Shown here: positions 26,968 through 35,656 of the stretch, one piece after another
Layout: each line of letters begins with the position of its first letter
How positions within the stretch are numbered: position 1 is the stretch's first letter
Source of the DNA: Rhizobacter koreensis
GTDB taxonomy: Bacteria > Pseudomonadota > Gammaproteobacteria > Burkholderiales > Burkholderiaceae_C
Direction of reading: 5' to 3'
Assembly: GCF_013366375.1 (NCBI RefSeq)
Contig: NZ_JABWMJ010000006.1
Coordinates: forward strand, 186,001-250,000
Length of the DNA stretch: 64,000 nucleotides
Made by a program: the position numbers and the translations under genes
Notes under the pieces: model-generated
What the model was told of the DNA's origin: nothing
The model's database searches: none
What the model saw: only the letters and a program-made list of their open reading frames with translations

Positions 26968-28131
26968 ATGCCGACATCGCCATCCCCCGAACCGATCGCC
27001 GCAGTGCGCGCCCGCCTCGACCAGTATCTCAAGAACGAACTGATCCCCTTCGAGCGCGAGCGCGGCCTCGGCTACGAGGACCGCTTCCCGAAGGAGCTGG
27101 TGCGCTCGATCTGGCAGCGCTGCCGCGAGCTCGGCTTCTACGGCATCCACCTGCCGCGCGAGCTCGGCGGGCAGGGCATCGGCCTCGCCGACCTGTGCCT
27201 GCTGAAGGACGACGTCGCCGCGTCAGGCGCCATCCTGTTCCCGCACGTGCTCGGCGACTGGGGCGGGCCGTCGCGCATCGGCTCGCTCGTGAAGTACACG
27301 ACCGCCGACCAGAAGCGGCGCTACGTCGACCCGGTGGTGCGCGGCGAGAAAGGCATCTGCTTCGCCATGACCGAGCCGCAGTCGGGGTCGGACGCGGCGA
27401 GCATCAAGACGCGCGCGGTGCGCGACGGCGACCACTACGTGGTGAGCGGCCGCAAGCACTTCATCTCGGCATCGACCTTCGCCGACTGCGCGATCACGAT
27501 GGTGGTGACCGATCCCGACGCGGGGCCCAAGGGCATCTCGGCGCTGCTGATCGACTTCGACAGCCCCGGCGTCAGCCTCGACTTCGACTGCGTGCCGATG
27601 ACCGGGCAGTACGTCGACGCCGACATCGTGTTCGACGACGTGCGGGTGCCGGTCGCCAACCTGATCGGCGAGGAAGGCGACGGCTTTCGCATCGCGATGG
27701 ACCGCATCAGCGTGAACCGCCTGCTGCACTGCCCGACGATGATCGGCCTGGCGCGCCAGGCGCTGCGCCTGTCGATCGAGTACGCGCACCACCGCCAGCA
27801 GTTCGGCGGGCCGATCAGCCGCTTCCAGGCCATCCAGCACATGCTCGCCGACATGGCGACCGCGCTCTACGCGTGCGAGAAGATGGTGCTCGCGACCGCC
27901 GAGCTCGCCGCGCGCGGCACCGACATCCGCACCGAAGCGTCGATGTGCAAGGTGTTCGTCTCCGAGCGCTGCTTCGAGATTGCCGACAAAGCGGTGCAGA
28001 TCCACGGCAACGTCGGCGTCACGCGCAACCACCCGGTCGAGTTCATCTTCCGCCGCCTGCGCATGTGGCGGATCGTCACCGGCACCAGCGAGATCCAGCG
28101 CAACACGATCGCCAAGGGGATCCTCGGCTGA
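26968..28131 (+). CDS. Acyl-CoA dehydrogenase-family flavoprotein
   Basis: Predicted 387 residues, full length. FAD and substrate motifs are present: FAMTEPQSGSDAASI, VSGRKHFISA, a HRQQFGGPISRFQAIQ segment and QIHGNVGVTRNHPVEF. The catalytic glutamate of the MCAD type should stand before the GTxxIQ motif; here it is Thr (about residue 371, VTGTSEIQ). The alternative helix-G Glu used by isovaleryl- and long-chain enzymes aligns with Asn near residue 250. The protein may therefore have unusual chemistry or a base elsewhere. Context: near an acyl-CoA ligase and a Bug receptor. Confidence 0.85.
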   Translation: MPTSPSPEPIAAVRARLDQYLKNELIPFERERGLGYEDRFPKELVRSIWQRCRELGFYGIHLPRELGGQGIGLADLCLLKDDVAASGAILFPHVLGDWGGPSRIGSLVKYTTADQKRRYVDPVVRGEKGICFAMTEPQSGSDAASIKTRAVRDGDHYVVSGRKHFISASTFADCAITMVVTDPDAGPKGISALLIDFDSPGVSLDFDCVPMTGQYVDADIVFDDVRVPVANLIGEEGDGFRIAMDRISVNRLLHCPTMIGLARQALRLSIEYAHHRQQFGGPISRFQAIQHMLADMATALYACEKMVLATAELAARGTDIRTEASMCKVFVSERCFEIADKAVQIHGNVGVTRNHPVEFIFRRLRMWRIVTGTSEIQRNTIAKGILG

Positions 28132-28174
28132 AGCGCCGCGGCGGGTGGGCGCCGTCGCTGGCGCCGAAGGTCGG

Positions 28175-29401
28175 TCAGGCCACCGGCGAGCGCACGTGCT
28201 CGGGCCGCACGCCCATGCCGAGCACGCGCGCGAGCACGCGCTGCAGCGGCGGCAGGCGCGTGAGCAGGCGCATCGGCAGCGGTACCGCGAGCTCGGCGTT
28301 GGCGCCGCTGATCACCGGAGCGAGCACGTTGCGCTGCATCTGCACCTGCACCGCCTGCGTCACGCGCGTGGGCCACAGGCGACGCGCGCGGACCGCGTCG
28401 AGGTCGTCGTCGGCGAGCGTGCCGGCGCGCAGCTTGACCGCGAGCGCGTTGGCGGTGGCGACCGCGTCCTGGATCGCGAGGTTGATGCCGACGCCGCCGA
28501 TCGGCGACATCGCGTGCGCCGCGTCGCCGATGCAGAGCAGGCCCGGCTTGGACCACCGCGTCAGGCGGTCGACGCTCACCGAGAGCAGCTTGACGTCGTC
28601 CCACGAGCCGATCGCGGCGACCTGCCCCGCCAGGATCGGCGCGGCCTCGGCGACGCGCGCGCGGAAGGTTTCGATCGGCTCGCGCCGCAGGTCGTCGGCG
28701 CCGCCTTTCGGGATCACGTAGGCGCACTGCCAGTAGTCGCCGCGGTCGATGGTGACGACGAAGCGGCCGCGCGTGACGCGGGCCAGCGTGTCGTCGACCT
28801 CGGCCGGGTCGCGCGGCACTCGGAACCACAGCACGTCGATCGGCGCGCCGAGGTTCTCGAGCGGCAACCCGGCCGCGTCGCGCAGGGTCGAGCGGCGGCC
28901 ATCGCAGCCGACCGTGAGCCGCGCCCGCACCTCGAACTCGCCGTCGGCGTCGCGACCGCGCGCGCCGACGACACGGCCGTGCGCATCCTCGAGCGTGCTT
29001 TCGGCTTGCGCGCGCATGCGAACCTCGAGGGCCGGCAGGTTGCGACCGCTGGAGGCGAGGAAGTCGAGAAAGTCCCACTGCGGCATCAGCGCGATGAAGG
29101 CGTAGCGCGGCGGCAGGCCGCGGAAGTCGGCGAGCTCGATGCGGCGGTCGCCGAAGAGGCCGGTGAGGTGTTCGAGCCGCTGGTGCGGCAGCTGGAGGAA
29201 GCGTTCGAGCAGCCCGAGCTCGTCGACGATGCGCAGCGTCGACGGGTGCACCGTGTCACCGCGGAAATCGCGCAGGAAGTCGGCGTGCTTCTCGAGCACG
29301 ATCGTCTGCACGCCGGCGCGGGCCATCAGGTAGCCGAGCATCATGCCGGCGGGGCCGCCGCCGACGATCAGGCAATCGGACGAGGTCTGGCGAGGCGTCA
29401 T
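28175..29401 (-). CDS. FAD-dependent aromatic-ring-type monooxygenase (PHBH fold)
   Basis: Predicted 408 residues from ATG at 29401. Dinucleotide-binding GGGPAG near residue 14 follows DCLIV; the DG motif is in VGCDGRRSTLR and the GD motif in GDAAHAMSPIGGVGINLAIQDA. The family hydroxylates aromatic or polyketide-like substrates with NAD(P)H and O2; the substrate is unknown. It is convergent with the acyl-CoA dehydrogenase. The C-terminal ~80 residues are family-specific and undetermined. Confidence 0.87.
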   Translation of the reverse strand: MTPRQTSSDCLIVGGGPAGMMLGYLMARAGVQTIVLEKHADFLRDFRGDTVHPSTLRIVDELGLLERFLQLPHQRLEHLTGLFGDRRIELADFRGLPPRYAFIALMPQWDFLDFLASSGRNLPALEVRMRAQAESTLEDAHGRVVGARGRDADGEFEVRARLTVGCDGRRSTLRDAAGLPLENLGAPIDVLWFRVPRDPAEVDDTLARVTRGRFVVTIDRGDYWQCAYVIPKGGADDLRREPIETFRARVAEAAPILAGQVAAIGSWDDVKLLSVSVDRLTRWSKPGLLCIGDAAHAMSPIGGVGINLAIQDAVATANALAVKLRAGTLADDDLDAVRARRLWPTRVTQAVQVQMQRNVLAPVISGANAELAVPLPMRLLTRLPPLQRVLARVLGMGVRPEHVRSPVA

Positions 29402-29454
29402 CGCAGTCTCCTGGGGCGCGTCACGAGGGCAGCCTGAAGCAGGGCGCACGCTGG

Positions 29455-29469
29455 GCATGGCGGCCATGC
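29455..29469. promoter_or_regulatory. GCATGG-N3-CCATGC palindrome before the monooxygenase gene
   Basis: Six-base inverted repeats with a 3-bp spacer, 54 bp upstream of the monooxygenase start, in the 221-bp gap divergent to ureD. It is a candidate operator. No clear sigma-54 promoter was found in this gap. Confidence 0.3.
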
Positions 29470-29622
29470 GGCGACGCGGGCGCGACGTGCGCCCGCATCA
29501 GCAGGCATCCGCCGGCGCCGCCGCGCAAGCCATCGACCAGCGCACGTCGATGCCCATCGGTCGAAGGCTGCCGGCGCCGCCGATTCTGGCCCCTACACTC
29601 GCCGCGACTCACGAAAGGCGAC

Positions 29623-30456
29623 ATGGGCTGGCGCGGTCATCTGCAATTGAACTACCGCGTGAGCGACACGGGCCGCAGCGTGCTTCACGCCACCCACAGC
29701 GGCCCCTTGCGCGTGCTCAAGAGCCTCTACCCGGAAGGCGACGCGCGCTGCCACAGCGTGCTGGTGCATCCGCCGGGCGGCGTGGTCGGCGGCGACGTGC
29801 TCGAGATCGACCTCGACTTGGCGAGCGGCGCGCAGGCGCTCGTCACCACGCCCGGCGCGACCCGCTTCTACCGCAGCGCCGGGGCCCCCGCGCTGCAGGC
29901 GCTGAACGCGCGCGTGGCCGGCGCCGCACGCCTCGAATGGCTGCCGCTCGAGACCATCGCGCACAGCGGGTGCCTGGCGACCAACCGCATGCGCTTCGAC
30001 CTCGATGCAGGCGCCGAGATGATCGGCTGGGACGTGCTCGCGCTCGGCCTGCCGGCCGCCGACCAGCCGTTTGCGCGCGGTCGCTTCACCCAGCGCATCG
30101 AGCTGCCGGGGCGCTGGCTCGACCAGGGCACGGTGGATGCGGCCGACCGGCGCCTGCTCGACTCGCCGCTCGGCTGGGCCGGCCGGCGCGTGCTGGCGAC
30201 GCTCTGGTTCGCGGCGGGCTCGGCGCTCGCGAGCGAACGCCGCACGCGGCTCGTCGACGCGGCGCGCGACCTCGCGAATGCCAGCTCGTTGGCACCCACC
30301 AGCGGCGCGACCGCGCCGCAGCCCGGGGTGGTCGTGCTGCGCGCCCTCGCTGCGCGCGTCGAGCCGGCGATGGGACTGCTCGTCGACGTCTGGCGGGCGT
30401 GGCGCGACGTGGCGTGGGGCCTCGAGGGCGAGGCGCCGCGGATCTGGCGCACCTGA
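29623..30456 (+). CDS. ureD: Urease accessory protein UreD
   Basis: Predicted 277 residues, normal length. Family features: LHATHSGPLRVLKSLYPEG, VHPPGGVVGGDVLEI and TTPGATRFYRS. UreD forms the UreDFG complex that loads nickel and CO2 into apo-urease. It is about 13 kb from ureABC, which start at 42617, with psd, envelope genes and the urt operon in between, so it needs its own promoter. The rest of the cluster lacks a second ureD. Confidence 0.94.
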   Translation: MGWRGHLQLNYRVSDTGRSVLHATHSGPLRVLKSLYPEGDARCHSVLVHPPGGVVGGDVLEIDLDLASGAQALVTTPGATRFYRSAGAPALQALNARVAGAARLEWLPLETIAHSGCLATNRMRFDLDAGAEMIGWDVLALGLPAADQPFARGRFTQRIELPGRWLDQGTVDAADRRLLDSPLGWAGRRVLATLWFAAGSALASERRTRLVDAARDLANASSLAPTSGATAPQPGVVVLRALAARVEPAMGLLVDVWRAWRDVAWGLEGEAPRIWRT

Positions 30457-30661
30457 CCACGCGCGGCGCGCGTTCGATGCGGCCGGCGCTCGCCGCCCGG
30501 CGCGACGCCGGACGTCAGCCGCGGCGCCCCTTTGCCACGCTGGGCGGCCCTTGGCCGGCGACGGTAGGATCGACGCCCGCGGCCCGCCTGCCGCGGTCGG
30601 CGCCCGCGGCAGCTGCCGTCGGTGCCGCGCCCGATCCACGCGCCATCCCGCGCCCCTCACG

Positions 30662-31540
30662 ATGCGTCGCAAGCTCTCCGTCCTGCACCAGTACGCGCTG
30701 CCCAAGCGCCGCCTCACGAACTTCGCGGGTCGCATCGCGTCGGCGCCGCGCGGCAAGACCACGCAGCGCCTGATCCGCTGGTTCGTCGGCAAGTACGGCG
30801 TCGACATGGCCGAGGCCGCCGAGTCGCAGCTGCACGGCTACGCGACCTTCAACGATTTCTTCACGCGCGCGCTTAAGGTCGGCGCCCGCCCGCTTGCCCA
30901 GGCCGACCTGATCTGTCCGGTCGACGGCGCGATCAGCCAGTTCGGCGTGATCGAGCACGACCAGATCCTGCAGGCCAAGGGCCACCGCTACTCGACCGCC
31001 GCGCTGGTCGGCGGCGACGAGGCGCTCGCCGACGAGTTCGACCATGGGCACTTCGCGACGATCTATCTCAGCCCGAAGGACTACCACCGCATCCACATGC
31101 CGTGCGATGCCCGCCTGCTGCGCATGATCTACGTGCCCGGCGCGCTGTTCTCGGTGAACCCGACCACCGCGCGCGGCGTGCCCAACCTGTTCGCGCGCAA
31201 CGAGCGCGTGGTCTGCGTGTTCGAGTCCGACGCCGGCAAGTTCGTGCTGGCGCTGGTCGGTGCGACGATCGTCGGCAGCATGGCGACGGTGTGGCATGGC
31301 ATCGTCAACGCGCCGCGCCCGCGCCGCATCGCCGAGTGGAACTACGACAAGCAGCCGGTGCTGCTGAAGCAGGGCGAGGAGATGGGCCGCTTCCTGCTCG
31401 GCTCGACCATCGTCATGCTGTTCCCCGCCGGCGATCTGGTGTTCAACCCGGCGTGGACCGCGGGTCATCGCGTCAAGTTCGGCGAGCCGATGGCCAGCCA
31501 CGGGGCGCCGCCGCGTGCCGCGGCCGCGACGGCTACCTGA
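30662..31540 (+). CDS. psd: Phosphatidylserine decarboxylase proenzyme
   Basis: Predicted 292 residues from ATG at 30662. The self-cleavage motif is LGST at 246-249, where Ser248 becomes the pyruvoyl group. Charge-relay residues Asp88 (PVDG) and His142/His145 (DYHRIHMP) are present. It turns phosphatidylserine into phosphatidylethanolamine at the inner membrane. No pssA is adjacent. The 3' end overlaps a convergent lipoprotein gene by 8 bp. Confidence 0.94.
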   Translation: MRRKLSVLHQYALPKRRLTNFAGRIASAPRGKTTQRLIRWFVGKYGVDMAEAAESQLHGYATFNDFFTRALKVGARPLAQADLICPVDGAISQFGVIEHDQILQAKGHRYSTAALVGGDEALADEFDHGHFATIYLSPKDYHRIHMPCDARLLRMIYVPGALFSVNPTTARGVPNLFARNERVVCVFESDAGKFVLALVGATIVGSMATVWHGIVNAPRPRRIAEWNYDKQPVLLKQGEEMGRFLLGSTIVMLFPAGDLVFNPAWTAGHRVKFGEPMASHGAPPRAAAATAT

Positions 31541-31913
31541 CGAACATCTCGCCGCAGCGCGAGGCGCTGGTGCGGCCGACGGTGTCGTTGCGGATCTTCG
31601 CGGTGACGATGCGGCCGGCGCGGTTGCCGGTGATGAAGAGCTTGCACACCCGGTCGTCGAGGTTCATCGGCCCGGCCGGCGCACTGCCCACTCGCGACTC
31701 CCAGTTGAAGCTGAGCGAGCCGTCGGGCGCTTCGCTGCGGGCGGCCGGCGCACCGTAGCGCTCGATGAATTCGCCGATCGGCATGCCGACCAGTTCGCGC
31801 GTGACGACCGCCTGTGCGTCCTCGTTGCTGCGGATCGAGCCGCAGGCGGCAAGGCCGAACACCAGCGCGGCACTCGCGCCGCGGGCAAGGGTGGAGACGG
31901 GATCGATGCTCAC
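31533..31913 (-). CDS. Small predicted lipoprotein of unknown function
   Basis: Predicted 126 residues from GTG at 31913 with GAGG upstream. A lipobox LAAC follows the hydrophobic LVFG stretch near residues 18-25, so Cys should be lipidated. The mature part has TRELVGMPIGEFIERYGAP, a feature of SmpA/BamE-like envelope proteins, and one Cys near its end. I call it only as a lipoprotein; a BamE-like role is possible. It is divergent from cutA and overlaps psd convergently. Confidence 0.75.
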   Translation of the reverse strand: MSIDPVSTLARGASAALVFGLAACGSIRSNEDAQAVVTRELVGMPIGEFIERYGAPAARSEAPDGSLSFNWESRVGSAPAGPMNLDDRVCKLFITGNRAGRIVTAKIRNDTVGRTSASRCGEMFVR

Positions 31914-31979
31914 GGAAGGTCCTCGCAAGGTTGCGTCGCGATTCTCGCCGAGCGGGCGCTGAGGCACACTCGCGCGCAC

Positions 31980-32300
31980 ATGCCGTCCGAAGCGATCGCC
32001 GTCGTCACCACCGTGGGCAGCGCGTCCGATGCCGAGCGCATCGCCCGCGCCGTGGTCGAGCAGGCGCTGGGCGCGTGCGCTCAGATCAGCGAGATCCGGA
32101 GCTTCTATCGCTGGAACGGCGAGCTGCAGGACGACCGCGAATACCGTGTCCTGATCAAGACCACCGACGACCGCTACGCCGCGCTCGAACAGGCGATCCG
32201 CGGGTTGCATCCCTACGACCTGCCCGCGATCCACGCGTTCGCCTTCGTTCACGTCGACCCCGCCTATGCGGCGTGGGTCTCCGACGAGACGCACCGCTGA
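31980..32300 (+). CDS. cutA: CutA divalent-cation tolerance protein
   Basis: Predicted 106 residues. CutA features: TTVGSASDAERIARAVVEQ, LGACAQISEIRSFYRW and the YDLPAIHAF strand. CutA is a trimeric cytoplasmic protein tied to copper and other metal tolerance; its biochemical role is unclear. It starts 66 bp from the divergent lipoprotein gene. Confidence 0.93.
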   Translation: MPSEAIAVVTTVGSASDAERIARAVVEQALGACAQISEIRSFYRWNGELQDDREYRVLIKTTDDRYAALEQAIRGLHPYDLPAIHAFAFVHVDPAYAAWVSDETHR

Positions 32301-32318
32301 ACGGCAGCGCCGCGACGC

Positions 32319-32341
32319 ATGCGGCACATGACTTGCCGCAT
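32319..32341 (+). other. Perfect hairpin after cutA
   Basis: ATGCGGCA (32319-32326) and TGCCGCAT (32334-32341) form an 8-bp stem with a 7-nt loop, in the 77-bp gap between cutA and the H1-like gene. There is no T-tract. It could end the cutA transcript by another mechanism or shape the leader of the next gene. Confidence 0.4.
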
Positions 32342-32377
32342 CATCGTGTCCGACTTGAACCAACCCGAGGAGGTCGA

Positions 32378-32872
32378 ATGGCGCGATACGGAAAGAAGGC
32401 ATCGGAGAAGGTCGAAGAGACCATGCACGAGCTCAAGCAAGGCACCTTGAAGAGCGGCTCGGGCCAGAAGGTGACGAACCCGAAACAGGCGATCGCGATT
32501 GGTCTGTCCGAAGCACGTCGCGAAGGCGGCAAGGTGCCGCCGGCCAAGAAGGCGGGTGCCAAGCGCGCAGCGAAGAAGACCGCGGCGAAGAAGGCATCAG
32601 CCAAGACGCCGGCGAAAAAGGCACCGGCCAAGAAGGCACCGGCCAAGAAGGCGGCGTCGAAGACGGCAGCCAAGAAGGCGCCAGCGAAGAAGGCTTCGGC
32701 CAAGAAGGCAGCCGGCAAGACCGCCGCCAAGAAGGCGCCCGCGAAGAAGACGGGCAGCACGGCTGCGGCCAAGAAGGCGCCGGCCAAGAAGGCGGCGACA
32801 AAGAAGGCCGCAACGAAGACCGCGAGCCGGCCTGTGGCCAAGAAGGCCGCGAGCAAGCGGGCGTCGAGCTAG
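32378..32872 (+). CDS. Histone H1-like Lys/Ala-rich protein with DUF6496-type N-terminus
   Basis: Predicted 164 residues from ATG at 32378 with GGAGG upstream. Residues 1-50 resemble a DUF6496 domain ([35 protein letters not shown]). The rest is nearly all AKKA/PAKKA repeats, a strongly basic, disordered tail like eukaryotic histone H1 and bacterial H1-like nucleoid proteins. It probably binds DNA or RNA by charge. Tail length usually varies between strains by slippage. Confidence 0.85.
   Translation: MARYGKKASEKVEETMHELKQGTLKSGSGQKVTNPKQAIAIGLSEARREGGKVPPAKKAGAKRAAKKTAAKKASAKTPAKKAPAKKAPAKKAASKTAAKKAPAKKASAKKAAGKTAAKKAPAKKTGSTAAAKKAPAKKAATKKAATKTASRPVAKKAASKRASS
32530..32860 (+). repeat. 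AAGAAGGC-type coding repeats of the H1-like tail
   Basis: Short degenerate repeats built on GCCAAGAAGGC encode the Lys/Ala tail. Copies are in phase with codons and imperfect, so they are coding repeats, not CRISPR. Confidence 0.75.
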
Positions 32873-33126
32873 CGGTGTGCGTCGGGCGTGCGCCACCCGC
32901 GCGCGCCCGACCCGATTGGCGTCGGGTGCGCGGCCCTGGCGCGACCCGGCGGATGGCGACACGCCGGCGGCGGCTCGGCACGCCCTCGCGCGTGCGAGCA
33001 CATTCGGCGAGGCAGCGCTCCCGCGCCGACCCGTCCGTTCGTCGAGCGTCGCCGCAGCCGCCGCGGCATCGGCGCAGAATCGGCGGCGCGCCGCGACGAC
33101 GGCGCCTCTCGACAAGGAGCTCTCGA

Positions 33127-33561
33127 ATGCGTCCGGCCCACGTTGTCTCGTTCGCCTTGCTCGCGCTTCCGCTCGCCGCGTCGGCGAGCTGCTTCTCGAT
33201 CTATTCGCCGCGCAACGTCCTCGTCTACCAGTCGACGGTCAACCCGATCGACCTGTCGCTGCCGATCTCGCAGGCGCTGCGGCCGCGCTTTCCGAACCAC
33301 CACCTGGTCATGGACCCCGACGAGTCGGCGTGCACCGAGGTCGGCGCCGGCAGCGCGAGCGCACGCCTCGACCGGCGCGGCTCCGGGCGCTCGCGCGGTA
33401 CCGAGCAGATCCTCGAGACCTCGCCGCTGCTGCGCGACGGGCGCTCGCCGATGGACCCGAGCGCATCGCTCGACGAGTCCGAGTACCTCGACAACACGCC
33501 GGCCAGGCCCGCCACCGTCGAGCGCCGCGGCCGCGCCGCCGCCACGCCGCGCGCGCGGTGA
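33127..33561 (+). CDS. Hypothetical secreted protein
   Basis: Predicted 144 residues from ATG at 33127, with AAGGAG upstream. A signal peptide ([13 protein letters not shown]) ends near residue 20, leaving a mature start [14 protein letters not shown] with a second Cys near residue 69. The first half is ordered ([18 protein letters not shown]); the second is polar and low complexity. No domain is recognised. It lies between the H1-like gene and AsmA in the same direction. Confidence 0.7.
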   Translation: MRPAHVVSFALLALPLAASASCFSIYSPRNVLVYQSTVNPIDLSLPISQALRPRFPNHHLVMDPDESACTEVGAGSASARLDRRGSGRSRGTEQILETSPLLRDGRSPMDPSASLDESEYLDNTPARPATVERRGRAAATPRAR

Positions 33562-33582
33562 AGGACACGTCTGACGCCGACC

Positions 33583-35625
33583 GTGCCGCCGCCGGCGCCG
33601 GACGACCGCGCGGCCGGCGCAGGGGCGGGTCCGCCTGAGGCCGCCCCCGCGGGCGAGCCGCAGGGGCGGCGCCCGAGCGAGCCGACGCGGCGGCGCACGC
33701 GTCGCATCGTCGGCGGCATCGTTGCCGCCGTCGCCCTGCTCGCCCTGACCGTCGGGCTCGTCTTCGACTGGAACTGGCTGCGCCCGGTGCTCGAGCACCA
33801 CCTGGCGAGCCGCTCCGGGCGCAGCGTGCGGATCGGCCGCCTCGACGTCGGACTCGCCTCGCGCGTGGGCCCCACCGTGCGGCTCAGCGACGTGTTCGTC
33901 GCCAATGCGCCGTGGGCGAGCGCGCGCCCGCTCATCCAGGCACGCGAGGTGCGCTTCACCGTCGAGTGGGGCGGCCTGTTCGGGCGCGACCTCATCACGC
34001 TCACCCACCTGGTGCTGATCGACGCCGACGTCAGCCTCGAGCGCCGGGTCGACGGCCTGCGCAACTGGCGCCTCACGCACCCCGACGACCGCGGGCCGGG
34101 GCACGTACGCGTGCTCGCGATCGAGCCGCACCGCACCACCCTCCATGCGCTGCACGACGGCGTCGATCTCGCCATCGACCTGCGCGCGAGCGCGCTCGAC
34201 GGGGTGCCCGCCGGCTCGGCGCGGGTCACGCAGGTCGACTTCGACGGGCGCTGGCGCGGCAGCGCCTTCAGCGGCTCGGCGGCGACCGCGGCGGTGCTGA
34301 CGCTGCGCGACACCGCGCGCACGTTCCCGCTGCGCGGCCATCTGCTCTCGAACGGCAGCCGGCTCGACGTCGATGGGCAGGTGGCCGACATCCTGCGCCA
34401 GCCGCTGATCGAGGCCCGCACCGAGCTGCGCGGCGACTCGCTTGCGGGCCTCGGGCCGTGGCTGCGCGCTGCCGTGCCGGCGTCGCGGCCCTACGAGGCA
34501 CGCGCGACGCTGCGGCGCGATGCCGCGCGGCTCGAGCTCGGTGACGTCGAGATCCGCGTCGGCACGAGCGACGCTCGCGGCACGGTCGCGCTGAACACCG
34601 GTGCCGAGCGCACCGACCTGACCGCCGAGCTGACGAGCCGCTCGGTCGCGCTGGCCGACTTCGGCCCGCGCAGCGGCCGTGGCGCAGCGGAGACGACGCA
34701 GGCCGGCGCACGCGAGGAAGCGGCCGCGCCGCGAGCCCGGCCACGCGACCAAGCGGCCGCGCCGCGGCCGGGTCCGGGTGCGTCGGCGCCACGGCCCCTG
34801 AGCGAGACGGCGGCTTCGGCCGCGGCGAGCGCGCCAGCCGCGGCCACGGCCGCAGCGCCCGCCGGCGCCGCGTCGGCCGAACGCGGCGTGCGCCCGTTCG
34901 GTGCCACGGTCCGGTGGCAAGCGGCGACGCTGAAGCTGCCCGCGAGCCGCGCGCCGCTCACCGGCGTGCGCGTGCAGGCGACGCTCGCCGACCGCGTGCT
35001 CGAGGCGCGCCCGCTCGAGTTCGCGGTCGCCGGCGGGCGGGCCACCGGCAGCGCGTCGGTCGACTTCAACGCCGACTCGCGAGGCTGGCGCACGACGCTC
35101 GACTGGCGCGGCGTGCGCCTCGAGCAGTTGCTCGGTCAGACCGATGTCGAGCGGCGTGTCGAGGCGGTGCTGAACGGCAGCGCGCGGCTCGCGGCACGTG
35201 GCCGTGCCCAGGACGACTGGCTGGCAAGCGTCGCCGGCAGCGTCGACCTGCAGGTGACCGGCGGAAGCCTTCCGGCATCGCTCGACGCCAAGCTCGCGCT
35301 GCACGGCCCGCGCGTGCTCGGCGCCATGCTGACCGGCGGGCGGGCGCCGATCCGCTGCGCGCGCGCCGGGCTCGACGTCGAGAACGGCATCGCGCGCTCG
35401 CGCGGCTGGGTGCTCGACACCGAGGGCGAGCATGTCGTCGGGCGCGGCAGCATCGACCTGCGCCGGCGCCGCCTCGACGTGCTGCTGACGCCCGAAGCGA
35501 AGGGCGCGTCGTGGCTCGCGCTTGACCGCTCGATCCGCATCGAAGGCCCGTGGCAGACGCCGGCGCGTCGGCTGGTCGATCGCGTCGCGCTGCCGGCGCC
35601 GGCCGCGTGCCGCGCAGCGGGGTAG
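33583..35625 (+). CDS. AsmA-family inner-membrane-anchored periplasmic protein
   Basis: Predicted 680 residues from GTG at 33583. A Pro/Ala-rich start of ~35 residues precedes one membrane anchor at about 41-61. AsmA-like repeats follow (SRSGRSVRIGRLDV, FVANAPWASARPLIQAREVRF), and a C-terminal AsmA domain with LDVENGIARSRGWVLDTEGEH and GRGSIDLRRRRLDVLL. A low-complexity Ala/Pro/Arg insertion sits at about residues 365-430. Family members help lipid transfer to the outer membrane or restrain outer membrane assembly. The start is uncertain. Confidence 0.85.
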   Translation: MPPPAPDDRAAGAGAGPPEAAPAGEPQGRRPSEPTRRRTRRIVGGIVAAVALLALTVGLVFDWNWLRPVLEHHLASRSGRSVRIGRLDVGLASRVGPTVRLSDVFVANAPWASARPLIQAREVRFTVEWGGLFGRDLITLTHLVLIDADVSLERRVDGLRNWRLTHPDDRGPGHVRVLAIEPHRTTLHALHDGVDLAIDLRASALDGVPAGSARVTQVDFDGRWRGSAFSGSAATAAVLTLRDTARTFPLRGHLLSNGSRLDVDGQVADILRQPLIEARTELRGDSLAGLGPWLRAAVPASRPYEARATLRRDAARLELGDVEIRVGTSDARGTVALNTGAERTDLTAELTSRSVALADFGPRSGRGAAETTQAGAREEAAAPRARPRDQAAAPRPGPGASAPRPLSETAASAAASAPAAATAAAPAGAASAERGVRPFGATVRWQAATLKLPASRAPLTGVRVQATLADRVLEARPLEFAVAGGRATGSASVDFNADSRGWRTTLDWRGVRLEQLLGQTDVERRVEAVLNGSARLAARGRAQDDWLASVAGSVDLQVTGGSLPASLDAKLALHGPRVLGAMLTGGRAPIRCARAGLDVENGIARSRGWVLDTEGEHVVGRGSIDLRRRRLDVLLTPEAKGASWLALDRSIRIEGPWQTPARRLVDRVALPAPAACRAAG

Positions 35626-35656
35626 AACCGCCCGGCGCCCGACGCGCCGCCGCGCT

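Noticed and set aside
29402-29622. Sigma-54 promoter before ureD
   Set aside because: TGGC-like words occur but none has TTGC at the right spacing.
32530-32860. Possible satellite repeat or CRISPR in the H1-like gene
   Set aside because: Imperfect codon-phased repeats encoding AKKA units; no spacers.
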